A stretch of 64,000 bases of DNA from Bradyrhizobium sp. CB3481 (GTDB lineage Bacteria; Pseudomonadota; Alphaproteobacteria; Rhizobiales; Xanthobacteraceae), in contig NZ_CP121647.1 of NCBI RefSeq assembly GCF_029714305.1, positions 2,004,501 through 2,068,500 of the forward strand. The letters are read 5' to 3'. Below the pieces are notes generated by a model. That model did not search any database, was not told the DNA's origin, and saw only the letters and a program-made list of their open reading frames with translations. Every line of letters begins with the position of its first letter. The first letter of the stretch is position 1. Below are positions 1 through 8,443 of this stretch, in pieces. The translations under genes were made by a program, and so were the position numbers.

Positions 1-801
1 TCCGGCGTCGGTCCGGCGGACCTGCTGCGCAAGCTCGGCATTCCTGTCGTTGCCGATTGTCCGGATGTTGGCGCCAATCTCCAGGACCATTATCAGGCCC
101 GGCTGATCGTCCGTCTGAAGGAACGAATTTCGCTCAATGACCAGGTCCGCAATCCCGTCGAGCTTGCGAAGATGGGCTTGCAGTGGATGCTGGCTGGCAG
201 CGGTCCGCTGACCGTCGGGGCGGGGCAGGTGGGCGGCGCAGCCTGCACGGAATACGCCGTCGGTGGCCGGCCGGACGTGCAGTTCAACGTGATGCCGCTC
301 TCGGTCGACAAGCCCGGCGAGCCCCTTCACAGCTACTCCGGCTTCACTGCCTCGGTCTGGCAATGCCATGGAAAGTCGCGTGGACGGCTTGCGATCAGCT
401 CGACCGATCCGTTCGAGCAGCCGCGTATCGAGCCGAACTATTTTGCCGAAGAGATCGACCGCAAGACCATTGTTGCGGGTCTGAAGATTCTGCGCGAGAT
501 TTATCAGCAGAGGGCGTTTCGCCCGCTCTGGGACGTCGAGATGGTGCCGGGCGAGGCGGCAAGGAATGATGCCGGGCTGTGGGACTTTGCGCGTAATACC
601 GGTGGCACGGTGTTTCACTGCGTCGGGACCTGTCGCATGGGCACGGACGCGCAGGCCGTGCTCGATCCGCAGCTGCGCGTGCGCGGCGTCGAACGGCTGC
701 GCGTGATCGATGCCTCGGTGATGCCGCAGATCACCTCAGCCAATACGAATGCGACCAGCCTAATGATCGGCGAACGCGGTGCTGCGCTGGTCATGGCTTG
801 A
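1..801 (+). CDS. GMC-family FAD oxidoreductase, C-terminal part (gene starts before the window)
   Basis: The reading frame is open from base 1 and begins inside the second GMC signature (SGVGPADLL), so the FAD-binding N-terminus lies outside. The C-terminal substrate/FAD domain is intact: the HCVGTCRMG segment carries the active-site His, followed by the LDPQLRVRGVERLRVIDASVMP block and the TNATSLMIGERGA end typical of choline, glucose and polyethylene-glycol dehydrogenases of this family. Enzymes of the family oxidise alcohols to aldehydes with FAD. The substrate cannot be told from this part. A GntR regulator follows 28 bases downstream on the same strand and may control it. Confidence 0.93.
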   Translation, partial: SGVGPADLLRKLGIPVVADCPDVGANLQDHYQARLIVRLKERISLNDQVRNPVELAKMGLQWMLAGSGPLTVGAGQVGGAACTEYAVGGRPDVQFNVMPLSVDKPGEPLHSYSGFTASVWQCHGKSRGRLAISSTDPFEQPRIEPNYFAEEIDRKTIVAGLKILREIYQQRAFRPLWDVEMVPGEAARNDAGLWDFARNTGGTVFHCVGTCRMGTDAQAVLDPQLRVRGVERLRVIDASVMPQITSANTNATSLMIGERGAALVMA

Positions 802-829
802 TTGCGCGACCTGAATCGTGGAGGGCGAG

Positions 830-1552
830 ATGGAATTGAGTTCCGATAGTCACGTCCCCAAATACGCGCAGATCGCCGACATCTTCCGGCAGCGCATCGC
901 GCGCGGCGTCTGGACCCAAGGCTTTCGCCTGCCCGCCAATGAGGAACTGGCGGCCGAGTTCGGCGTGTCGCGCGTCACGATCAGGCAGGCGGTGGAGCTG
1001 CTCGCCCGCGACGGTGTGATTGAGGCGCAGCAGGGCCGCGGCACCTTCGTCACGGGGACCGTGCGGCAGGATCGCTGGCTCAAGGTCGAGACGACGCTCT
1101 CCGATCTCGCCGACATGTACCGCGACACTTCGCCCGAGATCATCAATATCTCGGAGAGCCGCAGCGATGCGCCGCTACTTCCCGGCGACGGCAAGCCAGC
1201 CGAAAAATACGTCTTCATGCGTCGGCTGCATTCGCGGGAGAAACAGCCGTACTGCGTCATTTCCATCTATCTCGACGAGAAGATCTTCCGCAGGTCGCCG
1301 AAGCGTTTTCGCAACGAGACCGTGATCCCGATTTTGAGCGATCTCAGGGATCCCGCGATCGCCAGCGCGCGCCAGACGCTGACGATCGGCGCCGCCGACA
1401 TCGAGGCGGCGCGGTTGCTGCGCGTGCCGCTGAATTCGCCGGTGGCCGAAGTGCGCCGCATCTTCACGACCGCGGACCGCACCGTGATCTATCTCGGCGA
1501 GGTCACCTATCGCGGCGACTTCGTGCGGATCGACATGGATCTGCGGCCCTAG
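830..1552 (+). CDS. GntR-family transcriptional regulator with UTRA effector domain (HutC subfamily)
   Basis: The protein of 240 residues has an N-terminal winged helix (PKYAQIADIFRQRI, then the recognition helix around VSRVTIRQAVELLARDGVI, then QQGRGTFV), the classic GntR pattern. The rest is a UTRA-type ligand-binding domain (VFMRRLHSREKQPYCV..., ending YRGDFVRIDMDL). The ATG at 830 is preceded by GGAGGGCGAG; a GTG at 818 is possible but has no spacing for a ribosome site. It sits directly behind the GMC oxidoreductase, so local control of that catabolic gene is likely but inferred. Ligand unknown. Confidence 0.9.
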   Translation: MELSSDSHVPKYAQIADIFRQRIARGVWTQGFRLPANEELAAEFGVSRVTIRQAVELLARDGVIEAQQGRGTFVTGTVRQDRWLKVETTLSDLADMYRDTSPEIINISESRSDAPLLPGDGKPAEKYVFMRRLHSREKQPYCVISIYLDEKIFRRSPKRFRNETVIPILSDLRDPAIASARQTLTIGAADIEAARLLRVPLNSPVAEVRRIFTTADRTVIYLGEVTYRGDFVRIDMDLRP

Positions 1553-1558
1553 TGGCCG

Positions 1559-1882
1559 TCAAGGTGAGAACAGCTCCTGGTTCCGAGGCTTGAGTTCTTC
1601 CCCATAGGTGCGCAGGACTTGGGCTTCGCTCAAGGTGCCGAGCGGGGCGCGATGGTCGGCGCGCTCGACAAGCGCGAGCACGTCGGCTTCCCTGCGTTCA
1701 AAGGCTTTCAGGATCTTGCGAACCGGAGTGGTCGGGAGCAGGTATTCATTCTGTTGCTGCACCAGCGACCTGAGCAGCTCGTTATCCTGATTGGCCACGG
1801 AATGCGGCGTGGCGGCAGGGACAACACTCGCATAGATGCCGTTGCGATCGTGTAACTCAACCGCGACAAAATGGACAGTCAC
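1559..1882 (-). pseudogene. Remnant of a ClC-family chloride channel, C-terminal CBS-domain segment
   Basis: The 107-codon frame reads like the last part of a ClC/CIC-type channel with its final CBS domain. The stretch after residue 35 (LLRSLVQQQNEYLLPTTP, then VLALVERADHRAPLG, then LSEAQVLRTYGEEL) matches the pattern of those C-termini from memory. No membrane segments are present, and the first 30 residues do not look like channel sequence. I therefore read it as a fragment left by deletion. It could instead be a small stand-alone CBS-like protein; a database comparison with CIC channels would decide. Confidence 0.5.
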
Positions 1883-1967
1883 CCGGCCCTTCCGCGCGGA
1901 GCGTGAATCGATCTCGGACCTTGCCCCGGGGAGGCGCGATCGGGCTGAGGATGATTGCAGTTGTCGA

Positions 1968-2771
1968 CTAGGTGTTGCCGAGGCGCTCGAAATCTGCGCG
2001 AGCGTCGCCGGCCGTATGGATTTGGCCGCTATACCGCTGCGCGATCAGCTCAAACGTTGCCGGCAATCGATTGTCGAGGACGAGATGGTGGCACTCGTCG
2101 AGGTGGCCGCCACGAACCGTGGCATTGCGTCCGAATTTGGTGATGTCGGCCACGAGCACGGACGTTCGTGAATTGGCGGCGATGGATTGACGTGCCTTGA
2201 CTTCATCGACATGGAAGTCGAGCAGCGTGCCGTCAGGGTCGACGCCGCCGACGCCGAATATCCCGAAGTCGGCGCGGAATCCCGAGAAGAAACGCACGGC
2301 GGCCTCACCAATGATGTCGCGGTCGAGCGGCCGCAGCGTGCCGCCAGCGATGGTGATCTCCACCTCGGGATTGTGCGCGAACGCTGCGGCGACGTTTAGG
2401 CTGTTGGTGATGACCCGCAGATCCCGTCGGCGGGAGAGTGCCTGCGCGACATATTCAGGCGTCGTGCCGAGTCCGATCATCAGCGACGTCCCGTCGGGGA
2501 TGAGTTTGGCCGTCGCGTGCGCGATCCGCCGCTTGGCGTCGGCGTTCAACCTGTGTCTGCTGCCATAGGCGAGGTTCTGGTTCTGGACGGGGAGACTGAC
2601 CCCGCCATGCACCCGCCGGAGCAGTCCCTGGTCGCAGAGCGCATTCACAACGCGACGGATGGTCTGCTGCGTCACGTCGAAACGCGCCGCAAGCTGCTCG
2701 ATGGAGGCGAAGCCTTGCTCGCGCACGATCTCCAGTATGTGCGACTGACGTGTCGTGGCGGTCCTGAGCAT
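1968..2771 (-). CDS. DeoR/GlpR-family transcriptional repressor
   Basis: The product has 267 residues: an N-terminal DeoR helix-turn-helix (RQSHILEIVREQGFASIEQL, with DVTQQTIRRVVNALCDQGLL as recognition region) and a C-terminal sugar-phosphate sensor domain (GTSLMIGLGTTPEYVAQAL, VITNSLNVA, GTLRPLDRDIIGEAA, GVGGVDPDGTLLDFHVDEV, SVLVADITKFGR). These are GlpR hallmarks, consistent with a phosphorylated glycerol or sugar effector. The start at 2771 has GGAG seven bases upstream; an earlier in-frame ATG lacks one. It is divergent from the ABC-importer genes, and two palindromic boxes lie between them, so it probably represses that operon and itself. Confidence 0.92.
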   Translation of the reverse strand: MLRTATTRQSHILEIVREQGFASIEQLAARFDVTQQTIRRVVNALCDQGLLRRVHGGVSLPVQNQNLAYGSRHRLNADAKRRIAHATAKLIPDGTSLMIGLGTTPEYVAQALSRRRDLRVITNSLNVAAAFAHNPEVEITIAGGTLRPLDRDIIGEAAVRFFSGFRADFGIFGVGGVDPDGTLLDFHVDEVKARQSIAANSRTSVLVADITKFGRNATVRGGHLDECHHLVLDNRLPATFELIAQRYSGQIHTAGDARADFERLGNT

Positions 2772-2826
2772 GGGATCTCCGTTCCCAACGAAAGTATCAT
2801 TTGAACGCCGAAGGTGCAATTTTCTG

Positions 2827-2860
2827 TTTCATATGTTGTCGCGCTATGTTCATATGAACA
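2827..2860. promoter_or_regulatory. Paired palindromic operator candidate between DeoR-type repressor and ABC operon
   Basis: TTTCATATGT (2827-2836) and TGTTCATATGAACA (2847-2860, a perfect 14-bp palindrome) share the core TTCATATG. Their centres are 21 bp apart, two helical turns, so both face one side of the helix. The layout and the TGTTC...GAACA arms resemble GlpR operators. Function is inferred from position between the divergent repressor and importer genes. Confidence 0.6.
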
Positions 2861-3006
2861 AATTAATCGCTACGCCGATGAATGCGCGTGGCTCAAAGGG
2901 AGGGGCGTATGGACCGGTCTGTCTGGGTGGCCGGCCTTGCGTTGCTCTGTTGGAGCGAGCCGCCGCCAGCGTGCGTAGCTGCATCGTGCTGAGAGCGAAA
3001 TCGGCC

Positions 3007-4026
3007 ATGTCGGCAATTGCGCTGAGTCAGGTCTCCAAGTCGTGGGGCGCGATGCGCGCCGTGGATGACATCAGTCTGACGGCGGACGAGGGCTCGCTGC
3101 TGGTGCTGCTGGGGCCGTCCGGCTGTGGCAAGTCGACCACGCTGCGGCTGATTGCCGGTCTGGAGGAAGCCGATGCCGGCACGATCGCCATCGGCGGAGT
3201 TGACGTGACCCGCCTGTCACCGGCGGACCGGAAGATCTCCATGGTCTTCCAGTCTTATGCGCTATTCCCGCATTTGAGCGTGGCCGAGAACATCATCTTC
3301 GGCCTGCGCGTGCGGCGCGTCTCGCGCGCCGAGCGCGACGCCCGCCTTCGTCGCGTCGCCGACATCGTTGGTCTCGGGCATCTGCTCGAACGCAAGCCGG
3401 CGCAATTGTCGGGAGGGCAGCGCCAGCGCGTCGCGCTGGGGCGCGCTATCATCGCGGAGGCGCGGGTCTGTCTCATGGACGAGCCGCTGTCCAACCTGGA
3501 CGCCAAGCTGCGACACGAGATGCGGACGGAAATCCGCGCGTTGCAGCAGCGTCTCGGCATGACGATGGTCTACGTTACCCACGATCAGACCGAAGCCATG
3601 ACCATGGCGGACCGCGTCGTTCTGATGCGCGACGGCCGCATCGAGCAGAACGGCTCGCCGGAAGAGCTTTACAATCGGCCGGCAACGGCGTTCACGGCGC
3701 GATTCATCGGGACCCCGCCGATGAATCTGCTGCGTCGCGATGATTGTCTCATCGGCATCCGGCCGGAGCACATCAATATCGTGTCCGGCGGAAATCACGA
3801 CGCGCGGGTCAAGGCCGTCGAACATCTCGGGGCCGACAGCATCGTGCTGTGCGAAATCGACGGTCAGCCGATCTCGGTTCGACTAGATGGGTTCAGCAAA
3901 GTTCAGCCCGGCGAGGATGTCCTCCTAGCCTGGGAGGCCGATCGCGAGCATCGATTTGATCCGGCTACGGAATGCCGATTGGAAACTTCGGCCAGGGAGG
4001 GCCGGCTGGCGACCTTCGCTGGATAG
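3007..4026 (+). CDS. ugpC: ABC importer ATP-binding protein (UgpC/MalK type)
   Basis: The product has 339 residues. Walker A GPSGCGKST lies at residues 36-44, the Q-loop in VFQSYALFPH, the ABC signature LSGGQRQRVALGRA, Walker B VCLMDEPLSNLD and the switch His in YVTHDQTEAMTMAD. A C-terminal TOBE-like regulatory domain follows (GIRPEHINIV onward), as in MalK/UgpC ATPases that power carbohydrate and glycerol-3-phosphate importers. The ATG at 3007 is the first that gives a normal family N-terminus; the frame is open further upstream but that stretch is promoter. First gene of a run with binding protein and two permeases. The gene symbol is by family; substrate inferred. Confidence 0.93.
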   Translation: MSAIALSQVSKSWGAMRAVDDISLTADEGSLLVLLGPSGCGKSTTLRLIAGLEEADAGTIAIGGVDVTRLSPADRKISMVFQSYALFPHLSVAENIIFGLRVRRVSRAERDARLRRVADIVGLGHLLERKPAQLSGGQRQRVALGRAIIAEARVCLMDEPLSNLDAKLRHEMRTEIRALQQRLGMTMVYVTHDQTEAMTMADRVVLMRDGRIEQNGSPEELYNRPATAFTARFIGTPPMNLLRRDDCLIGIRPEHINIVSGGNHDARVKAVEHLGADSIVLCEIDGQPISVRLDGFSKVQPGEDVLLAWEADREHRFDPATECRLETSAREGRLATFAG

Positions 4027-4071
4027 CGGCGGTGGTTACAGGCGCTCGGCGGATCACAGAGGGAGAGAGAG

Positions 4072-5343
4072 ATGTTTGCGCGACGAACGATGTTGATGGT
4101 AGCCGCACTTGCCGTGCTCTCGATGGGGGCACGTCCAGCTGCCGCGGTGGATCTGACCATGTATTATCCGGTCGCGGTCGGCGGTCCCGTCACCAAGATC
4201 ATCGACGACATGGTCTCGCGCTTCGAGAAGGACAATCCGGACGTCAAGGTGACGGCAGTCTATGCCGGCAACTACACGGACACTATGACCAAGGCGATGA
4301 CCGCCATGAAGGGCGGGCAGCCGCCGCAACTGTCGGTATTGCTGTCGACCGACGTGTTCACGCTGATGGACGAGAATGCCATCGTGCCATTTGACGACCT
4401 CGTCAGCGACAAGGCCTGGTTCAAGGAATTCTACGCGGCGTTCATGGCAAACGGGCAAGTCGACGGCAAGACCTGGAGCATTCCGTTCCAGCGCTCGACT
4501 ATCGTGCTGTACTGGAACAAGGACGCCTTCAAGGAAGCGGGCCTCGATCCCGAGAAGGCGCCGGCGTCCTGGGACGAAATGGTCGAGATGTCGAAGAAGC
4601 TGGTCAAGAAGGATGGCGCCAACACCACGCGCTGGGGCGTTGAGATCCCGACGACCGGCTACGGCTATTGGATGTTGCAGGCGCTCGCCATCGAGAACGG
4701 CCAGAAGATGATGAACGAGGCCGGCACCGAAGTGTACTTAACCGCGCCGAAGACGGTCGGCGCGCTCGACTACTGGGTCGACCTGTCGCGCAAGCACAAC
4801 GTCATGCCGACCGGCAGCATCGACTGGGCCACGCTCCGCACCGACTTCCTCGAAGGCAAGACGGCGATGATGTGGCACACGACGGGTAACCTCACGGCCG
4901 TCAAGGACGCCGCAAAATTCCAGTTCGGCGTGGCCATGCTGCCGGCCAAGGAGCGGCGGGGATCGCCGACCGGCGGCGGCAGCTTCTACATCTTCAAGAG
5001 CGCTTCGCCCGAGCAGCAGAAGGCCGCCGTCAAGTTCATCCAATGGATGGCGGCGCCCGAGCGTGCGGCGGAATGGAGTATGAAGACCGGCTACGTCGCG
5101 GTGTCGCCGGCCGCCTACAAAACCAAGGCGATGGAAGACTACGCCAAGGGCTTTCCGCAGGCGACTGTCGCGCGCGATCAACTCGAACATGCCGTGCCGG
5201 AGCTCTCCGTCCATGAAAACGGCCGTATCTACAAGTTCGTGAACGATGCCGTGCAGGCCGCGGTCACGGGCTCGCAGAAGCCCCAGGAAGCGCTGGCCGC
5301 CGCGCAGGCGCAGTCCGACCGCGTGCTGCGCGCCGCCAAGTAG
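4072..5343 (+). CDS. ugpB: ABC importer periplasmic substrate-binding protein (UgpB-like)
   Basis: The product has 423 residues. A Sec signal peptide occupies roughly residues 1-25 (RR, hydrophobic core, cleavage near RPAAA-VD). The mature protein is a family-1 extracellular solute-binding fold: MVSRFEKDNPDVKV, VYAGNYTDTMTKAMTAMKGG, then IPFQRSTIVLYWNKDAFKEAGL and the closing RAAEWSMKTGYVAVSPAAY. The YxGxYxxT motif and overall order are as in glycerol-3-phosphate-binding UgpB. GAGGGAGAGAG precedes the ATG. It captures the substrate in the periplasm and delivers it to the two permeases encoded next. Confidence 0.92.
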   Translation: MFARRTMLMVAALAVLSMGARPAAAVDLTMYYPVAVGGPVTKIIDDMVSRFEKDNPDVKVTAVYAGNYTDTMTKAMTAMKGGQPPQLSVLLSTDVFTLMDENAIVPFDDLVSDKAWFKEFYAAFMANGQVDGKTWSIPFQRSTIVLYWNKDAFKEAGLDPEKAPASWDEMVEMSKKLVKKDGANTTRWGVEIPTTGYGYWMLQALAIENGQKMMNEAGTEVYLTAPKTVGALDYWVDLSRKHNVMPTGSIDWATLRTDFLEGKTAMMWHTTGNLTAVKDAAKFQFGVAMLPAKERRGSPTGGGSFYIFKSASPEQQKAAVKFIQWMAAPERAAEWSMKTGYVAVSPAAYKTKAMEDYAKGFPQATVARDQLEHAVPELSVHENGRIYKFVNDAVQAAVTGSQKPQEALAAAQAQSDRVLRAAK

Positions 5344-5389
5344 GGGACATGGCGGGGTGGCAATTCGCCGCCATCCCGCCAGCTCTAGA

Positions 5390-6310
5390 ATGACCAATCT
5401 CGCCACCCCATCGCTAATCCCCGAACGCCGCGCTCGGTCGCAGGCGTGGTGGAATGCCGTGAATGCGTGGCTGCTGTTGTTGCCGGCGGCGGTGCTGCTG
5501 GTTGCGTTCACGCATTGGCCGATCCTGGCGACGATCCGACATTCGCTGTTCATCACCAAGCGAAACGGCAACGAGGTCTTCGTCGGGGCGGACAGCTACC
5601 AGGCGATGGGGGGCGATCCGATCTTCTGGAAGGCGCTGGTCAACAATTTCTGGTTTGCGCTCGGCACGATCCCGACTTCGATCGCGCTGGCGCTGATCAT
5701 GGCGGTCTGGGTCAATCGCAACATGCGCGGCCGCGGCTTTCTGCGGCTGGCCTATTTCACGCCGACCGTGCTGCCGATGATCGCCGTCGCAAACATCTGG
5801 CTGTTCTTCTATACGCCGGATTACGGCGCGCTCGATCAACTGCGCGGGCTGTTCGGCCTCGGCGGCTGGAACTGGCTCGGCGATCCCTCGACGGTGATGG
5901 GTTGCCTGATCGTGATGGTGATCTGGAAGGAAGCCGGATTCTTCATGATCTTCTACCTGGCGGCGCTGCAGCAGCTCTCGCCGGATCTCGATGAAGCCGC
6001 CTCGATCGAAGGCGCGAGCCGGTGGTACACGTTCCGCCGCATCACGTTCCCGCTGCTGATGCCGACCACGCTGTTCGTGGCCATCAATGCGGTCATCAAC
6101 TCGTTCAAGCTGGTGGACCATCTGGTCATCATGACCAAGGGCGGTCCGAACAACGCCAGTACGCTGCTGCTCTATTACATCTATGAGGTCGCCTTCACGT
6201 TCCAGGATTCCTCCTACGCGGCAACGCTGACGGTCGTGCTTCTCATGCTCCTGAGCGCGATTGCGCTGATCAAGTTCGGCTATCTCGATCGCAGGATCCA
6301 CTACCAATGA
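5390..6310 (+). CDS. ugpA: ABC importer permease (UgpA-like)
   Basis: The product has 306 residues and six predicted membrane segments, beginning with WLLLLPAAVLLVAFTHWPI. The cytoplasmic coupling (EAA) loop is seen as EAASIEGASRWYTFRRITFPLLMP. The ATG at 5390 was chosen because it gives a normal short cytoplasmic N-terminus; the frame extends upstream into the end of the binding-protein gene. The stop overlaps the next permease start by four bases (ATGA), showing translational coupling. Forms the membrane channel with the following gene product. Confidence 0.93.
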   Translation: MTNLATPSLIPERRARSQAWWNAVNAWLLLLPAAVLLVAFTHWPILATIRHSLFITKRNGNEVFVGADSYQAMGGDPIFWKALVNNFWFALGTIPTSIALALIMAVWVNRNMRGRGFLRLAYFTPTVLPMIAVANIWLFFYTPDYGALDQLRGLFGLGGWNWLGDPSTVMGCLIVMVIWKEAGFFMIFYLAALQQLSPDLDEAASIEGASRWYTFRRITFPLLMPTTLFVAINAVINSFKLVDHLVIMTKGGPNNASTLLLYYIYEVAFTFQDSSYAATLTVVLLMLLSAIALIKFGYLDRRIHYQ

Positions 6311-7116
6311 GAGGCCGGACATACGCCGCCGAAGCCATCGCAGCATGGCTCCTGGCTTTGATCTGGCTCGCGCCGTTGGCCTACGCCTTCTGGAGCGCCC
6401 TGCATCCGGCTGCCTATGCCACGTCGTTCAGCCTGTCCGCACCGTGGACGCTGGAAAATTTTGCCCGGGCTTGGAAACAGGCGCCATTCGCCCGGTACTA
6501 TCTCAACACGGTCGTGCTGGTGACGCTGATCCTATTCGGCCAGCTCGTCCTGTCGACGTTGGCCGCCTATGCCTTTGCGCGCTTCAAATTCAAGGGCAGC
6601 GGCATTGCCTTCGCCCTCGTGCTGCTTCAGCTGATGATCATGCCCGACGTTCTCATCGTCGAGAACTATCGCGCAATCGCCATGCTCGGATTGCTCGATA
6701 CGATCCCTGCCATCGCGCTGCCTTATATGGCGAGCGCCTTCGGCATCTTCCTGCTGCGCCAGACGTTCAAGAGCGTGCCTCAGGAGCTGGTCGAGGCAGC
6801 CCGGGTCGAGGGAGCAGGCCCGCTCGTTATACTTTGGCGGGTCTATGTGCCGTTGGCACGCCCCACCTACGTCGCGTTCGGCCTCGTCTCCGTCAGCTAT
6901 CACTGGAACAACTTCCTGTGGCCGCTGATCGTCACGAATTCCGTGGAAGCGCGTCCGCTCACGGTGGGTCTTGCCGTGTTCGGCGCGCCTGAAACTGGTG
7001 TGGACTGGTCGGTGATCACGGCGGCGACCGTGATGACGATGGCGCCGCTGCTGATCGCATTCCTGTTGTTTCAGCGCCAGTTCGTTCAGTCATTCATGCG
7101 CGCGGGTATCCGTTAA
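6307..7116 (+). CDS. ugpE: ABC importer permease (UgpE-like)
   Basis: The product has 269 residues and six membrane segments, ending in a short cytoplasmic tail. The EAA loop reads ELVEAARVEGAGPLVILWRV, and the HWNNFLWPLIVT segment is typical of UgpE/MalG permeases. It overlaps the upstream permease by four bases and the downstream hydrolase by one (TAATG), so all three are translated from one message. Partner of the UgpA-like protein in the heterodimeric channel. Confidence 0.93.
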   Translation: MRGRTYAAEAIAAWLLALIWLAPLAYAFWSALHPAAYATSFSLSAPWTLENFARAWKQAPFARYYLNTVVLVTLILFGQLVLSTLAAYAFARFKFKGSGIAFALVLLQLMIMPDVLIVENYRAIAMLGLLDTIPAIALPYMASAFGIFLLRQTFKSVPQELVEAARVEGAGPLVILWRVYVPLARPTYVAFGLVSVSYHWNNFLWPLIVTNSVEARPLTVGLAVFGAPETGVDWSVITAATVMTMAPLLIAFLLFQRQFVQSFMRAGIR

Positions 7117-7955
7117 TGCGACTTCTCACCTGGAACATACAGTGCGGAAAGGGGTGCGACGGCCTGACCGACCTGCCGAGAATCGTGGCCGTCGCAAGGC
7201 AGACGCTCGACGCGGACGTGTTTTGTTTCCAGGAAGTGAGCGCCAATTTTTCGAGATTCGGCGATGGCGCCGACCAGAGCGCGCAGCTCGCAGCCCTGCT
7301 GCCCGGTTACTCCGCAATATTCCGGCCGGCGATCGAAACGATAGATCGAGAGGGCAGCCTCCACCGCTTCGGCAACATGACGCTGTCGCGGTTGCCGGTG
7401 CTCCAGATCGCCAATCACCTGCTGCCGTTTCCTGGCGCGGGAACTGTGCGCAGCATGCGCCGGCACGCCCTGGAAGTGACGGTGCAGGCCTCGTTCGGCC
7501 CGATCCGTATCGTCAACACGCATCTCGAGTTTCATTCGGCCGATCAGCGCGCGGCGCAGATCGCGCGGCTGCTGGATTTGCAACAGGACGCGTCGGAGAG
7601 CCCGAGGCAAGCCGGCTCCCGGCATGACGAGCCGTATGGAGGCCAGACCATTGCGGCCTCGAGCCTGATGTGCGGCGATTTCAATTTCGACATGGCCGAT
7701 CCCCAGCACGCCTTGATCGACCGCTCCGGGCGACGCGGTCTGAATTATCGCGATGCGTGGACCGCCAATCGTCCCGGACGCCCGCGGGCGCCAACATGCG
7801 GAATCTACGACCGCGCGCAATGGGCCGACGGGCCGGACTGTCGCGACTTTATTTTCGTGACCGAAGATCTGATCAGTCAGGTTCGCAACATCGACGTGAA
7901 CGAAGCCACCGATGCTTCCGATCATCAACCTGTTGTGATTGAACTTGCGGAATAG
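7116..7955 (+). CDS. Endonuclease/exonuclease/phosphatase (EEP) family hydrolase
   Basis: The product has 279 residues and no signal peptide, so it acts in the cytoplasm. EEP-fold metal and catalytic motifs are visible: LLTWNIQCGKG (Asn), FCFQEVS (Glu), VNTHLEFHS (His), CGDFNFDM (Asp, Asn) and the terminal SDHQPVVIEL (Asp-His). This family includes phosphodiesterases such as sphingomyelinases and inositol-phosphate phosphatases as well as nucleases. The one-base overlap with the permease ties it to importer function. Because ugp systems normally bring a glycerophosphodiester phosphodiesterase (UgpQ), a role in splitting an imported phosphodiester is a reasonable inference, not shown. Confidence 0.88.
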   Translation: MRLLTWNIQCGKGCDGLTDLPRIVAVARQTLDADVFCFQEVSANFSRFGDGADQSAQLAALLPGYSAIFRPAIETIDREGSLHRFGNMTLSRLPVLQIANHLLPFPGAGTVRSMRRHALEVTVQASFGPIRIVNTHLEFHSADQRAAQIARLLDLQQDASESPRQAGSRHDEPYGGQTIAASSLMCGDFNFDMADPQHALIDRSGRRGLNYRDAWTANRPGRPRAPTCGIYDRAQWADGPDCRDFIFVTEDLISQVRNIDVNEATDASDHQPVVIELAE

Positions 7956-7958
7956 AGA

Positions 7959-8336
7959 ATGGCTAAGTCATCAAAGCTTGTTGTGGCGAGGAAGGGCAGG
8001 GTGCTCCTGGTCAGACGGCGGCGCGACAAGCGCTGGATGTTTCCGGGCGGCCGCAAGCGGGCCGGCGAGAGTGAGAGAAAGTGTCTCCAGCGCGAGATCA
8101 CGGAGGAGCTGCCCAAGCTCAGACTCGGTGACTTGAGGCTGTGGAAGGAGGTCAACGGCAAGAACCGTCGGTCCGGCCGAAGGATGAGCGACGCGATCTT
8201 CCTGACCAAGAAAGTTTCAGGTCCATTGAAGATCGGCGACAAGAGGGAGATCGACAGAGCGGCTTGGCGAAAACCGCGCGGGCTCAAGCTGACGCCAACC
8301 TCGCGATACATTCGGGACAAGCTGTTTCCAGAATGA
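7959..8336 (+). CDS. NUDIX hydrolase
   Basis: A short protein of 125 residues. The NUDIX box is complete in its catalytic part: GRKRAGE followed seven residues later by REITEEL (G-x5-E-x7-RE-U-x-EE). NUDIX enzymes hydrolyse nucleoside diphosphates linked to another group. A run of basic residues surrounds the box. It begins three bases after the EEP hydrolase stop and is probably the last gene of the importer operon. Substrate cannot be predicted. Confidence 0.88.
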   Translation: MAKSSKLVVARKGRVLLVRRRRDKRWMFPGGRKRAGESERKCLQREITEELPKLRLGDLRLWKEVNGKNRRSGRRMSDAIFLTKKVSGPLKIGDKREIDRAAWRKPRGLKLTPTSRYIRDKLFPE

Positions 8337-8443
8337 GCTTGGTAGTTGGCTAGGCGGAGGATGACCACCCTGACAGGTCAGTAAACCTGCCAAGCTGCCC
8401 TGGGTCGGGCCGAAGGCCGCAAAGGCGAACCCATCCCGCAAGC

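Noticed and set aside
2755..3006. N-terminal extension of the ABC ATPase
   Set aside because: It would cover the divergent promoter and operator and encodes no normal ATPase sequence; the family start is at 3007.
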